Below, piece after piece: positions 51,679 through 60,935 of a DNA stretch of 64,000 nt. The translations under genes were made by a program, and so were the position numbers. The stretch is from Pseudomonas sp. GM41(2012) (GTDB lineage Bacteria > Pseudomonadota > Gammaproteobacteria > Pseudomonadales > Pseudomonadaceae), in assembly GCF_000282315.2 (NCBI RefSeq), contig NZ_AKJN02000008.1:558001-622000 (forward strand). The letters are read 5' to 3'. The notes under the pieces are model-generated. The model was given only the letters and a program-made list of their open reading frames with translations. It ran no database searches and was not told the origin of the DNA. Positions within the stretch are counted from its first letter, which is position 1; every line of letters begins with the position of its first letter.

Positions 51679-52791
51679 ATGAGTGGTGACTTCCTCGCTC
51701 TGGCACAGCCGGGCGTGCAACAACTTTCGCCTTACGTTCCGGGCAAGCCCGTGGACGAATTGGCGCGCGAGCTGGACATCGATCCGGCCAGCATCGTCAA
51801 ACTGGCCAGCAACGAAAACCCGTTGGGTGCCAGTCCCAAGGCTTTGGCAGCGATTCACGAAGCATTGGCCGAGCTGACCCGCTATCCGGACGGCAACGGT
51901 TTTGCGCTCAAGACCCTGCTGGCCGATCAGTGCCGCGTCGAGCTCAATCAGGTGACGCTGGGCAACGGTTCCAATGACATTCTGGAACTGGTCGCCCGTG
52001 CCTATCTGGCGCCGGGTCTGAACGCCGTGTTCAGCGAGCACGCGTTTGCGGTCTATCCGATCGTCACCCAGGCCGTTGGCGCTGATGCGCGGGTGATTCC
52101 TGCGAAAGACTGGGGCCACGATCTGCCGGCCATGCTGGCCGCGATCGATGCTGATACCCGCGTAGTCTTTATCGCCAACCCGAACAACCCGACCGGAACC
52201 TGGTTCGGCGCCGAAGCGCTGGATGAATTCCTGCAGGACGTTCCGGAACACGTGCTGGTGGTGCTGGACGAGGCCTACATCGAATACGCCGAAGGCAGCG
52301 ATTTGCCGGATGGCCTGGACTTCCTGGCGGCTTATCCGAACCTGCTGGTTTCGCGCACATTCTCCAAGGCTTATGGCTTGGCGGCATTGCGGGTCGGCTA
52401 TGGCTTGTCCACCGCTGTGGTCGCCGATGTGCTGAACCGCGTGCGTCAGCCGTTCAACGTCAACAGCCTGGCCCTGGCCGCTGCATGCGCTGCGCTGCAA
52501 GACGCCGAGTACCTGGCCGAAAGCCGTCGCCTGAACGAGTCCGGCATGCAGCAGCTGGAGGCGGGTTTCCGTGAGCTGGGGTTGAGCTGGATTCCGTCCA
52601 AGGGCAACTTCATCTGCGTCGATCTGGGCCGTGTTGCGGCTCCGGTCTTCCAGGGCTTGCTGCGCGAAGGCGTAATCGTGCGCCCGGTGGCCAATTACGG
52701 CATGCCGAATCACTTGCGCATCACCATCGGTCTGCCGGCGGAAAACAGCCGCTTCCTCGAAGCGCTGACCAAGGTTCTGGCTCGTGGTTGA
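51679..52791 (+). CDS. hisC: Histidinol-phosphate / aromatic aminotransferase HisC
   Basis: A 370-residue fold-type I aminotransferase with PLP lysine K230 in SRTFSKAYGLAALRVGYG, the motif KLASNENPLGASPKAL at the N-terminus and FIANPNNPTGTW. It belongs to the HisC family, but its place among phenylalanine and tyrosine genes suggests it can also transaminate aromatic keto acids (the P. aeruginosa copy here is called hisC2). A second hisC would be expected in the histidine operon, outside this window. Confidence 0.93.
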   Translation: MSGDFLALAQPGVQQLSPYVPGKPVDELARELDIDPASIVKLASNENPLGASPKALAAIHEALAELTRYPDGNGFALKTLLADQCRVELNQVTLGNGSNDILELVARAYLAPGLNAVFSEHAFAVYPIVTQAVGADARVIPAKDWGHDLPAMLAAIDADTRVVFIANPNNPTGTWFGAEALDEFLQDVPEHVLVVLDEAYIEYAEGSDLPDGLDFLAAYPNLLVSRTFSKAYGLAALRVGYGLSTAVVADVLNRVRQPFNVNSLALAAACAALQDAEYLAESRRLNESGMQQLEAGFRELGLSWIPSKGNFICVDLGRVAAPVFQGLLREGVIVRPVANYGMPNHLRITIGLPAENSRFLEALTKVLARG

Positions 52792-55027
52792 TGTCACTGC
52801 ACTGCAATCTGCTGAACCTATGATCGGTCGCCTGGTGGTGGTCGGTCTGGGGCTGATCGGCGGTTCGTTTGCCAAGGGCTTGCGTGAAAGCGGCCTGTGC
52901 CGCGAAGTGGTCGGGGTCGATCTCGACCCGCAGTCGCGCAAGCTGGCGGTCGAGTTGGGTGTGGTGGATCGCTGTGAAGAAGACCTTGCCGCTGCGTGTC
53001 AGGGCGCCGACGTGATTCAGCTGGCCGTACCGATCCTCGCCATGGAAAAAATGCTCGGCCGATTGGCCGGCATGGACCTGGGGCAGGCGATTCTGACCGA
53101 CGTCGGCAGCGCCAAAGGCAATGTGGTGCGGGCGGCAACCGAGGCGTTTGGCGGCATGCCGTCGCGTTTCGTGCCGGGTCACCCGATTGCAGGTTCCGAG
53201 CAGAGCGGGGTGGAAGCCTCTAACTCAGAGCTGTTCCGTCGCCATAAAGTGATTTTGACGCCGCTGGATCAAACCGATCCGGCAGCGCTGGCAGTGGTCG
53301 ACCGGTTGTGGCGCGAATTGGGTGCCGATGTCGAGCACATGCAGGTCGAGCGTCATGACGAAGTGTTGGCGGCGACCAGCCATTTGCCGCACTTGTTGGC
53401 GTTCGGTTTGGTCGATTCGTTGGCCAAGCGCAATGAAAACCTTGAGATCTTCCGTTACGCTGCGGGCGGTTTCCGCGATTTCACAAGAATCGCGGGTAGC
53501 GACCCGGTCATGTGGCACGACATCTTCCTCGCCAACCGCGAAGCTGTCCTGCGCACACTCGATACATTTCGCAGCGACCTCGACGCCTTGCGCGACGCGG
53601 TCGATGCAGGGGATGGGCACCAATTGTTGGGCGTGTTCACTCGCGCCCGGGTTGCCCGCGAACATTTCAGTAAAATCCTGGCCCGCCGGGCTTATGTGGA
53701 CGCTATGAATTCCAACGACCTGATTTTCCTGGCACAACCTGGTGGCCGCCTGACTGGGCGGATTCGAGTACCGGGCGACAAATCGATTTCCCACCGTTCG
53801 ATCATGCTCGGCTCCCTGGCTGAAGGCGTTACCGAAGTGGAAGGTTTCCTCGAGGGCGAAGACGCCCTGGCAACCTTGCAGGCCTTCCGCGACATGGGCG
53901 TCGTGATCGAAGGTCCGCACCACGGTCGCGTGACCATTCACGGTGTCGGCCTGCATGGCTTGAAGCCTGCGCCGGGCCCGATCTATCTGGGCAACTCCGG
54001 CACTTCGATGCGTCTGCTGTCTGGCCTGTTGGCTGCGCAGAGCTTCGACAGCACGCTGACGGGCGATGCTTCGCTGTCCAAGCGTCCGATGAATCGCGTG
54101 GCCAATCCGCTGCGTGAGATGGGCGCTGTGATCGAGACCGCTGCTGAAGGTCGTCCGCCGATGATCATTCGCGGCGGCAACAAGCTCAAAGGCCTGACCT
54201 ACACCATGCCGATGGCCAGTGCGCAGGTTAAATCCTGCCTGCTGCTGGCGGGTTTGTACGCCGAAGGCAAAACCACCGTCACCGAGCCGGCGCCAACCCG
54301 TGACCACACCGAGCGCATGCTGCGTGGCTTCGGCTACCCGGTCACCGTCAACGGTGCGACCGCTTCGGTCGAGTCCGGCCACAAGCTGACCGCGACCCAC
54401 ATTGAAGTGCCGGGCGACATCTCGTCCTCCGCGTTCTTCCTGGTGGCCGCGTCGATCGCCGAAGGTTCGGAGCTGGTGCTTGAACACGTCGGCATCAACC
54501 CGACCCGTACCGGTGTGATCGATATTCTGCGTCTGATGGGTGCTGATATCACTCTGGAAAACCAGCGTGAAGTCGGCGGCGAGCCGGTTGCGGATTTGCG
54601 CGTACGGGCAGCTAAACTCAAAGGTATCGAGATTCCCGAAGCGCTGGTTCCGCTGGCCATCGACGAGTTTCCGGTGCTGTTCGTGGCCGCGGCCTGTGCC
54701 GAAGGGCGCACCATCCTGCGTGGCGCCGAAGAGCTGCGGGTTAAAGAGTCGGACCGAATTCAGGTCATGGCGGATGGCTTGCTGGCGCTTGGCGTCAAAT
54801 GCGAGCCGACCCCGGATGGCATCATCATCGACGGCGGCCAGATCGGCGGCGGCGAAGTGCACGGACACGGCGATCACCGGATTGCCATGGCCTTCAGCGT
54901 GGCTTCGCTGCGCGCCACTGCACCGATCCGCATCCATGATTGCGCCAACGTCGCGACGTCGTTCCCGAACTTCCTCGCGCTGTGCGCGCAGGTCGGTATC
55001 CGTGTTGCACAAGAGGCCCAGTCGTGA
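52784..55027 (+). CDS. Fused prephenate dehydrogenase (TyrA) / 5-enolpyruvylshikimate-3-phosphate synthase (AroA)
   Basis: A 747-residue fusion. About 12-300: NAD(P)-dependent dehydrogenase with VVGLGLIGGSFAKGL, HPIAGSEQSG and SHLPHLLAFGL. About 315-745: EPSP synthase with VPGDKSISHRS, LGNSGTSMRLLSG, the conserved ELRVKESDRI and GDHRIAMAF. It thus combines a step of tyrosine synthesis with the sixth step of the shikimate pathway, an arrangement usual in Pseudomonas. Start: GTG at 52784 overlapping hisC, with AAGG nine bases upstream; the ATG at 52820 (MIGRLVVVG, 735 residues) is equally possible. Confidence 0.94.
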   Translation: MVDVTALQSAEPMIGRLVVVGLGLIGGSFAKGLRESGLCREVVGVDLDPQSRKLAVELGVVDRCEEDLAAACQGADVIQLAVPILAMEKMLGRLAGMDLGQAILTDVGSAKGNVVRAATEAFGGMPSRFVPGHPIAGSEQSGVEASNSELFRRHKVILTPLDQTDPAALAVVDRLWRELGADVEHMQVERHDEVLAATSHLPHLLAFGLVDSLAKRNENLEIFRYAAGGFRDFTRIAGSDPVMWHDIFLANREAVLRTLDTFRSDLDALRDAVDAGDGHQLLGVFTRARVAREHFSKILARRAYVDAMNSNDLIFLAQPGGRLTGRIRVPGDKSISHRSIMLGSLAEGVTEVEGFLEGEDALATLQAFRDMGVVIEGPHHGRVTIHGVGLHGLKPAPGPIYLGNSGTSMRLLSGLLAAQSFDSTLTGDASLSKRPMNRVANPLREMGAVIETAAEGRPPMIIRGGNKLKGLTYTMPMASAQVKSCLLLAGLYAEGKTTVTEPAPTRDHTERMLRGFGYPVTVNGATASVESGHKLTATHIEVPGDISSSAFFLVAASIAEGSELVLEHVGINPTRTGVIDILRLMGADITLENQREVGGEPVADLRVRAAKLKGIEIPEALVPLAIDEFPVLFVAAACAEGRTILRGAEELRVKESDRIQVMADGLLALGVKCEPTPDGIIIDGGQIGGGEVHGHGDHRIAMAFSVASLRATAPIRIHDCANVATSFPNFLALCAQVGIRVAQEAQS

Positions 55028-55713
55028 TTATCAAGCCACCGGTCATCACCATCGACGGGCCTAGCGGTTCGGGCAAAGGCACTATCGCCGGGATTCTGGC
55101 CAAGCGTCTGGGCTGGTGTCTGCTGGATTCCGGTGCGCTGTACCGTCTGCTGGCATTCGCCGCGCGTAATCATGGCGTCGATCTGACCAATGAAGAGTCG
55201 CTGAAGCTGCTGGCCGCTCATCTGGACGTGCAGTTCGTCGGTGCGACCGAAGGTCATCCGCAGCGGATCATCCTCGAAGGTGACGATGTCACTGATGATT
55301 TGCGCAACGAACAAGTCGGCGCCTGGGCTTCCCAGGTCGCTGCACTGCCGGCGGTGCGTGATGCGCTGCTCCAGCGCCAGCGGGCGTTTCAGGAGGCTCC
55401 GGGTCTGGTGGCTGATGGTCGCGACATGGGCACGGTGGTTTTTCCGGATGCTCCGCTGAAGATATTCCTCACTGCCAGTGCCGAGGAGCGTGCGCGCCGT
55501 CGATACTTGCAGTTGAAGGGCAAAGTCGATGGTGTTAGTCTGTCGAGTCTGCTAGATGAGATACGTGTCCGCGATGAGCGTGACACCCAGCGAGCGGTAG
55601 CCCCGCTCAAACCGGCGGCTGACGCCATACAGCTGGATTCCACGGAATTATCCATCGATCAGGTGCTGGAACGCATCATGAGCGAGATCGCCATTCGCGA
55701 TATCGCCGGGTGA
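55024..55713 (+). CDS. cmk: Cytidylate kinase
   Basis: A 229-residue kinase phosphorylating CMP and dCMP. P-loop ITIDGPSGSGKGTIAG near the N-terminus, DSGALYRLLAF, and the lid region DGRDMGTVVFPDAPLKIFLTAS with RARRRYLQL. It starts with GTG overlapping the previous stop (GTGA); upstream frame extension lies inside aroA. Ends the aromatic run; the order cmk-rpsA is conserved in gamma-proteobacteria. Confidence 0.95.
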   Translation: MIIKPPVITIDGPSGSGKGTIAGILAKRLGWCLLDSGALYRLLAFAARNHGVDLTNEESLKLLAAHLDVQFVGATEGHPQRIILEGDDVTDDLRNEQVGAWASQVAALPAVRDALLQRQRAFQEAPGLVADGRDMGTVVFPDAPLKIFLTASAEERARRRYLQLKGKVDGVSLSSLLDEIRVRDERDTQRAVAPLKPAADAIQLDSTELSIDQVLERIMSEIAIRDIAG

Positions 55714-55715
55714 CC

Positions 55716-55833
55716 AAGAAGCGACTCAGGGGACCAGTCATAGTCCTGCGTCGCTTCTTCAAATGAACATAACCCACGTCGTCTGGGATGTGGAGATGGG
55801 CGTATCCTTCGCCCTTATTCAACAGGAATTAAA
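55716..55833 (+). promoter_or_regulatory. rpsA leader with two hairpins
   Basis: AAGAAGCGAC (55716-55725) pairs perfectly with GTCGCTTCTT (55750-55759), with an inner GGAC/GTCC. A second stem GGGCG/CGCCC (55798-55814) lies just before CAGGAATTAAA and the rpsA ATG. The first may end cmk transcripts; both may take part in S1 autoregulation, known for the rpsA leader of E. coli. Confidence 0.5.
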
Positions 55834-57525
55834 ATGAGCGAAAGCTTTGCGGAACTCTTTGAAGAAAGCCTAAAAACCCTGAACCTTCAGGCAGGCTCCA
55901 TCATCACCGGTGTTATCGTTGATATCGATTACCAAGCTCGCTGGGTAACCGTTCACGCTGGCCTGAAGTCTGAAGCACTCATCCCGCTTGAGCAGTTCTA
56001 CAACGATGCTGGCGAACTGACTATCAACGTCGGTGACGAAGTTCACGTTGCTCTGGACTCGGTTGAAGACGGCTTTGGTGAAACCAAGCTGTCCCGTGAA
56101 AAAGCCAAGCGCGCTGAATGCTGGATTGTTCTGGAAGCAGCCTTCGCAGCCGAAGAAGTGGTCAAGGGCGTTATCAACGGTAAGGTTAAAGGCGGCTTCA
56201 CTGTCGACGTTAACGGCATCCGTGCGTTCCTGCCAGGTTCTCTGGTTGACGTCCGTCCAGTGCGCGACACCACGCACCTGGAAGGCAAAGAGCTGGAATT
56301 CAAGGTCATCAAGCTTGACCAGAAACGCAACAACGTTGTCGTTTCCCGTCGTAGCGTCCTCGAAGCCGAGAACTCCGCTGAGCGTGAAGCTCTGCTGGAA
56401 TCCCTGCAGGAAGGTCAACAAGTCAAAGGTATCGTCAAAAACCTCACCGATTACGGCGCATTCGTCGATCTGGGTGGCGTCGATGGCCTGCTGCACATTA
56501 CCGACATGGCTTGGAAGCGTATCAAGCATCCTTCCGAAATCGTCAACGTTGGCGACGAGATCGATGTCAAGGTTCTGAAGTACGATCGCGAACGCAATCG
56601 TGTTTCCCTGGGCCTCAAGCAACTGGGCGAAGATCCATGGGTTGCTATCAAAGCCCGTTACCCAGAAAGCACTCGCGTCACCGCTCGTGTAACCAACCTG
56701 ACCGACTACGGCTGCTTCGCTGAGCTGGAAGAAGGCGTTGAAGGCCTGGTACACGTTTCCGAAATGGACTGGACCAACAAGAACATCCACCCTTCGAAAG
56801 TCGTACAAGTCGGCGACGAAGTGGAAGTTATGGTTCTGGACATCGACGAAGAGCGTCGTCGTATCTCCCTCGGCATCAAGCAGTGCAAATCTAACCCATG
56901 GGAAGATTTCTCTGGCCAGTTCAACAAGGGCGATAAAATCTCCGGCACCATCAAGTCGATCACCGATTTCGGTATCTTCATTGGTCTGGACGGCGGCATC
57001 GACGGTCTGGTTCACCTGTCCGACATCTCCTGGAACGAAGTGGGCGAAGAAGCCGTTCGCCGCTTCAAGAAGGGCGACGAGCTGGACACCGTTATCCTGT
57101 CGGTTGACCCAGAGCGCGAGCGCATCTCCCTGGGTATCAAGCAACTGGAAAGCGATCCGTTCTCCGAGTACGTTCAAGAGAACGACAAAGGCGCAATCGT
57201 TAAAGGCATCGTGAAAGAAGTTGACGCTAAAGGCGCCATCATCACTCTGGCCGACGATATCGAAGCGACTCTGAAAGCCTCTGAAATCAGCCGTGACCGC
57301 GTTGAAGACGCGCGCAACGTTCTGAAAGAAGGCCAGGAAGTAGAAGCCAAGATCATCAGCGTTGACCGCAAGAGCCGTGTAATCCAGCTCTCCATCAAGT
57401 CGAAAGACGATGCTGAAGAGAAAGAAGCAATCCAGAGCTTGAAAGACAAGCCTTCGGATAGCATCGCTGCTGGTCCTACCACTCTGGGCGACCTGTTGCG
57501 TGCACAAATGGAAAAACAGAACTGA
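55834..57525 (+). CDS. rpsA: 30S ribosomal protein S1
   Basis: A 563-residue protein of six S1 (OB-fold) domains: the first two bind the ribosome, the last four bind mRNA. Repeats recur as TDYGAFVDLGGVDGLLHITD, TDYGCFAELEEGVEGLVHVSEMDW and TDFGIFIGLDGGIDGLVHLSDISW. Codon use differs from its neighbours (many GTT, GCT, AAA, GAA), as expected for a very highly expressed gene. A strong terminator follows. Confidence 0.98.
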   Translation: MSESFAELFEESLKTLNLQAGSIITGVIVDIDYQARWVTVHAGLKSEALIPLEQFYNDAGELTINVGDEVHVALDSVEDGFGETKLSREKAKRAECWIVLEAAFAAEEVVKGVINGKVKGGFTVDVNGIRAFLPGSLVDVRPVRDTTHLEGKELEFKVIKLDQKRNNVVVSRRSVLEAENSAEREALLESLQEGQQVKGIVKNLTDYGAFVDLGGVDGLLHITDMAWKRIKHPSEIVNVGDEIDVKVLKYDRERNRVSLGLKQLGEDPWVAIKARYPESTRVTARVTNLTDYGCFAELEEGVEGLVHVSEMDWTNKNIHPSKVVQVGDEVEVMVLDIDEERRRISLGIKQCKSNPWEDFSGQFNKGDKISGTIKSITDFGIFIGLDGGIDGLVHLSDISWNEVGEEAVRRFKKGDELDTVILSVDPERERISLGIKQLESDPFSEYVQENDKGAIVKGIVKEVDAKGAIITLADDIEATLKASEISRDRVEDARNVLKEGQEVEAKIISVDRKSRVIQLSIKSKDDAEEKEAIQSLKDKPSDSIAAGPTTLGDLLRAQMEKQN

Positions 57526-57542
57526 GTTCTGTCAGACCATAG

Positions 57543-57573
57543 AAAAAGGGCGACTTCGGTCGCCCTTTTTTTT
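57543..57573 (+). terminator. Intrinsic terminator of rpsA
   Basis: AAAGGGCGAC and GTCGCCCTTT form a 10-bp stem with a TTCG tetraloop, followed by a run of eight or so T, 18 bp after the rpsA stop. Confidence 0.95.
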
Positions 57574-57743
57574 GCCTGTGATTTGGCGATTCCAATGGTC
57601 TCGCAACGCTGCGATTGCTTGCCGTGAAACCAATCCTCTCAACAAGTTGTCTCTTTCTTAAGTCGGATCAATCGTTTATTTACGGCTAGTCTTTAGCTTG
57701 AAGCGAGCGACCGTCGGGCGGTGTATCCGGCCTAAGGAAGTGA

Positions 57744-58022
57744 ATGAACAAGCTCATTGTCGTCATAGCAGTATTGACACTGGCAGGCTGTACCACTAAT
57801 GCCAAGACTCATGCGGTGCGTGGGGTCAGTGGCATCGAGATCGATTGTTCGGGGTTGGGGTCGGGGTGGGAGAAGTGTCACAAGCGAGCGAGCAAGGAGT
57901 GCAAGGCGGCGGGCTACAAAGTTGTAGCCAGGTCCGATGATGCCAAGGACGAGGATGAGTACCCCTTTGGCTTTAATCCCGCGGGCTATCTGACGCGCAC
58001 CATGCTGGTTATCTGCAGGTGA
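57744..58022 (+). CDS. Small lipoprotein of unknown function (92 aa)
   Basis: MNKLIVVIAVLTLAGC is a lipoprotein signal peptide with the lipidated Cys at 16. The mature part is short and polar, with four more Cys (IDCSGLGSGWEKCHKR, ASKECKAAGYK, VICR at the end) that could form two disulfides in the periplasm; PFGFNPAGY is near the C-terminus. AAGGAAG precedes the ATG. No specific family recognised, though CKAAGYKV-type domains occur in many small Pseudomonas lipoproteins. It separates rpsA from ihfB. Confidence 0.8.
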   Translation: MNKLIVVIAVLTLAGCTTNAKTHAVRGVSGIEIDCSGLGSGWEKCHKRASKECKAAGYKVVARSDDAKDEDEYPFGFNPAGYLTRTMLVICR

Positions 58023-58174
58023 GTCCGGAAGGGCATGATCAGCGTTCCAGTGAACTTAAATGGGGCATCTCTTTGTGGGTAAAGATATGTCAAAACTCGG
58101 GCTGTTCAAATTCATCGGGGCGTGCTAAAACCTTTGAAGCGCTGATCTAGCTGCTTGAAAAAGAAGGGAAAAAT

Positions 58175-58471
58175 ATGACGAAGTCGGAGTTGATCGAACG
58201 AATTGTCACCCATCAAGGGCTGCTCTCATCCAAGGATGTGGAGCTGGCCATCAAGACCATGCTTGAACAAATGTCCCAATGTCTGGCCACCGGTGATCGC
58301 ATCGAGATTCGTGGGTTTGGCAGCTTCTCCTTGCACTACCGCGCGCCGCGCGTAGGTCGCAATCCAAAAACCGGTCAGTCCGTCAGCCTCGACGGCAAGT
58401 TCGTGCCGCATTTCAAGCCAGGCAAAGAATTGCGCGATCGTGTGAATGAGGACGAGGAGGAGATGCTTTGA
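58175..58471 (+). CDS. ihfB: Integration host factor subunit beta
   Basis: A 98-residue DNA-bending protein of the HU/IHF family: MTKSELIERIVTHQG at the start, RIEIRGFGSFSLHYRAPRVGRNPKTG in the DNA-wrapping arm, with the intercalating Pro in the GRNPKTG loop. The beta-specific acidic C-terminus (VNEDEEEML) is seen. Partner IhfA is elsewhere. AAGGGA lies upstream of the ATG. Confidence 0.96.
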   Translation: MTKSELIERIVTHQGLLSSKDVELAIKTMLEQMSQCLATGDRIEIRGFGSFSLHYRAPRVGRNPKTGQSVSLDGKFVPHFKPGKELRDRVNEDEEEML

Positions 58472-58498
58472 CGGCCACCGCAATTCAAGGAACCGCTT

Positions 58499-58738
58499 AT
58501 GCGTAACCTCAAGCGCGTACTGCTCGTCGTATTCGTTCTGTTGCTGGTTTTGGCGATCCTTGCGTTCGTTCTCGAGAATCAGCAATCGGTTTCCCTGCTA
58601 TTCCTGGGGTGGGCGGGGCCGCAACTGCCGGTATCGCTGGTCATGGTTGCTGCTCTGCTGGTTGGGATGGTGATCGGGCCGATTCTGGGTTGGTTTCTGG
58701 GGCGCACTTCCAGAGTTTCACGCAAGCGCCTTGTCTGA
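58499..58738 (+). CDS. LapA-domain (DUF1049) inner-membrane protein
   Basis: A 79-residue protein with two membrane helices (VLLVVFVLLLVLAILAFVLE and VSLVMVAALLVGMVIGPILG) separated by NQQSVSLLFLGW, the LapA/YciS pattern. In E. coli LapA (with LapB) helps control LPS synthesis by regulating LpxC turnover. It lies 27 bp after ihfB and ahead of the O-antigen genes. No lapB follows it here. Confidence 0.88.
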   Translation: MRNLKRVLLVVFVLLLVLAILAFVLENQQSVSLLFLGWAGPQLPVSLVMVAALLVGMVIGPILGWFLGRTSRVSRKRLV

Positions 58739-58968
58739 TTGCGACATGGCGCGGAAGGTGCACTAAACTTTAGCCACACTTTGTCTATATCCATTAGTAA
58801 AACCGTCATTAAGCTGTAAAATGCTGCGCTTGTCCGATAGTGGCATATTCCCACATCGGTTCAGACTGACTTTGTCAGAGGCCTCAGCTGACTTGATGGC
58901 TTCTGCATTCATGGATTAGACAGTGCTCGGTTGGCGGTCCTGTCAGTAACTCAAGGGTATGGTTTCGC

Positions 58969-60039
58969 GTGAAAATTCTAGTAACCGGCGGCGCCGGGTT
59001 TATCGGCTCGGCAGTCATCCGTCATATCATCTCCAACACCACCGACTCTGTCGTTAACGTCGATAAGCTTACTTACGCCGGTAACCTTGAGTCATTGGCC
59101 GAAGTTAGTCACAACTCGCGTTACGTATTCGAGCGCGTCGACATCTGCGACCGTGATCAGGTCGACCGCGTCCTGCGTGAACACCAACCGGATGCGATCA
59201 TGCACCTGGCCGCAGAGTCCCACGTTGACCGCTCGATCTCTGGCCCGTCTGAATTCATCCAGACCAACATCATCGGCACTTACACCCTGCTGGAAGCTGC
59301 ACGCCACTATTGGGCGGCGCTGGATGATGCGCGTAAAACCAACTTCCGCTTTCACCATATTTCGACTGACGAAGTTTACGGAGACCTTGAAGGTCCGGAA
59401 GACCTCTTCACCGAAACCACACCGTATCAGCCAAGCTCGCCATACTCCGCCAGCAAGGCCAGTTCCGATCACCTGGTTCGTGCCTGGAGCCGTACTTACG
59501 GCTTGCCGACCCTGGTCACCAACTGCTCGAACAACTACGGCCCATGCCATTTCCCTGAGAAGTTGATCCCACTGATCATTCTCAATGCACTGGAAGGCAA
59601 GCCGCTGCCGGTCTACGGCAAAGGCAACCAAGTCCGCGACTGGCTCTACGTTGAAGACCACGCCCGCGCACTGTACAAAGTCGTAACCGAAGGCGTTATC
59701 GGCGAGACGTACAACATCGGTGGCCATAATGAAAAGCAAAACATCGAAGTGGTGCATACCCTGTGCGCACTACTCGACGAACTGCGTCCCGATTCCGCTC
59801 ACCGTCCACATGCCAGCCTGATCACTTACGTTCAGGACCGCCCGGGCCACGATCAGCGTTACGCAATCGACGCCAGCAAAATCCAGCGTGAGCTGGGTTG
59901 GACGCCGGAAGAGACCTTTGAAACCGGCATCCGCAAAACGGTCGAGTGGTACCTCAACAACACTGAATGGGTCGCTCACGTAAAGAGCGGTAGCTACCAG
60001 CAGTGGATCGACCAGAACTACGCAGATCGTTCGAACTAA
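58969..60039 (+). CDS. rfbB: dTDP-glucose 4,6-dehydratase RmlB/RfbB
   Basis: A 356-residue SDR-type enzyme making dTDP-4-keto-6-deoxyglucose. NAD motif TGGAGFIGSAVIRHI, AAESHVDRSISGP, catalytic STDEVYGDLE and YSASKASSDHLVRAW, then NCSNNYGPCHFPEKLIP. Starts with GTG. First gene of the O-antigen/rhamnose set; about 230 AT-richer bases before it should hold the promoter. Confidence 0.96.
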   Translation: MKILVTGGAGFIGSAVIRHIISNTTDSVVNVDKLTYAGNLESLAEVSHNSRYVFERVDICDRDQVDRVLREHQPDAIMHLAAESHVDRSISGPSEFIQTNIIGTYTLLEAARHYWAALDDARKTNFRFHHISTDEVYGDLEGPEDLFTETTPYQPSSPYSASKASSDHLVRAWSRTYGLPTLVTNCSNNYGPCHFPEKLIPLIILNALEGKPLPVYGKGNQVRDWLYVEDHARALYKVVTEGVIGETYNIGGHNEKQNIEVVHTLCALLDELRPDSAHRPHASLITYVQDRPGHDQRYAIDASKIQRELGWTPEETFETGIRKTVEWYLNNTEWVAHVKSGSYQQWIDQNYADRSN

Positions 60040-60041
60040 GC

Positions 60042-60935
60042 ATGAAAATACTTCTGCTCGGAAAAAACGGCCAGGTAGGCTGGGAGCTGCAGCGCTCCCT
60101 CGCACCGCTGGGTGAGTTAATCGCCCTGGACCGTCATACGGTTGATGGCTTGTGCGGAGATCTGGCCGATCTCGATGCCTTGCGCGCAACGATCCGCCAG
60201 GTCAAACCCGACGTCATCGTTAACGCTGCGGCCTACACGGCCGTTGATAAAGCTGAGTCCGAGACCGAACTGGCTGACCGTGTGAACGGTCAGGCAAGCC
60301 AAGTCATGGCCGAAGAGGCCACGACTCTGGGTGCCTGGCTGATTCATTATTCGACTGACTACGTCTTCAGCGGCCAGGGCTTTACTCCGTGGCAAGAGTC
60401 AGATGCAGTCGCCCCGGTGAATCACTACGGCGCGAGTAAACTGGCCGGCGAACAGGCGATTACCGCGTCGGGCTGCAAGCATCTGATCTTCCGCACCAGC
60501 TGGGTCTATGGCGCTCGCGGTAACAACTTCGCCAAGACCATGCTGCGTCTGGCCAAGGATCGCGAAACCTTGAGTGTCATCGCCGACCAGATCGGAGCCC
60601 CCACTGGGGCAGACCTGATTGCTGACGTGACTGCGTTGGCCATTCAGCAAGTTCTGCAACGTCCCGAGCTGTCGGGCTTGTATCACTTGGCGGCCAGTGG
60701 CGAAGTGTCCTGGCACGGCTATGCTAGCCATGTGATCGGTTTCGCCCAAGACAACGGCGAGCAGCTCGCCGTAACGGCGATCAATCCGATCGAAACGACG
60801 GCTTATCCAACACCTGCGCGCCGGCCTCTGAATTCGCGTTTGAATACTCAGAAGCTGCGTGACAATTTTTCTCTACACTTGCCGGATTGGCAAAGTGGCG
60901 TAACCCGAATGCTTAGGGAAGTTCTGAATAAATGA
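60042..60935 (+). CDS. rfbD: dTDP-4-dehydrorhamnose reductase RmlD/RfbD
   Basis: A 297-residue NADPH reductase for the last step to dTDP-L-rhamnose. LLLGKNGQVGWELQ at the N-terminus, NAAAYTAVDKAE, STDYVFSG and YGASKLAGEQA with the catalytic Tyr/Lys. Start at 60042, two bases after the rfbB stop; the longer frame is within rfbB. Overlaps rfbA by four bases. Confidence 0.95.
   Translation: MKILLLGKNGQVGWELQRSLAPLGELIALDRHTVDGLCGDLADLDALRATIRQVKPDVIVNAAAYTAVDKAESETELADRVNGQASQVMAEEATTLGAWLIHYSTDYVFSGQGFTPWQESDAVAPVNHYGASKLAGEQAITASGCKHLIFRTSWVYGARGNNFAKTMLRLAKDRETLSVIADQIGAPTGADLIADVTALAIQQVLQRPELSGLYHLAASGEVSWHGYASHVIGFAQDNGEQLAVTAINPIETTAYPTPARRPLNSRLNTQKLRDNFSLHLPDWQSGVTRMLREVLNK

Noticed and set aside
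58921..58968. JUMPstart/ops element before the O-antigen genes
   Set aside because: GGCGGTCCTGT at about 58933 shares only the first six bases with the ops core; too weak to call.
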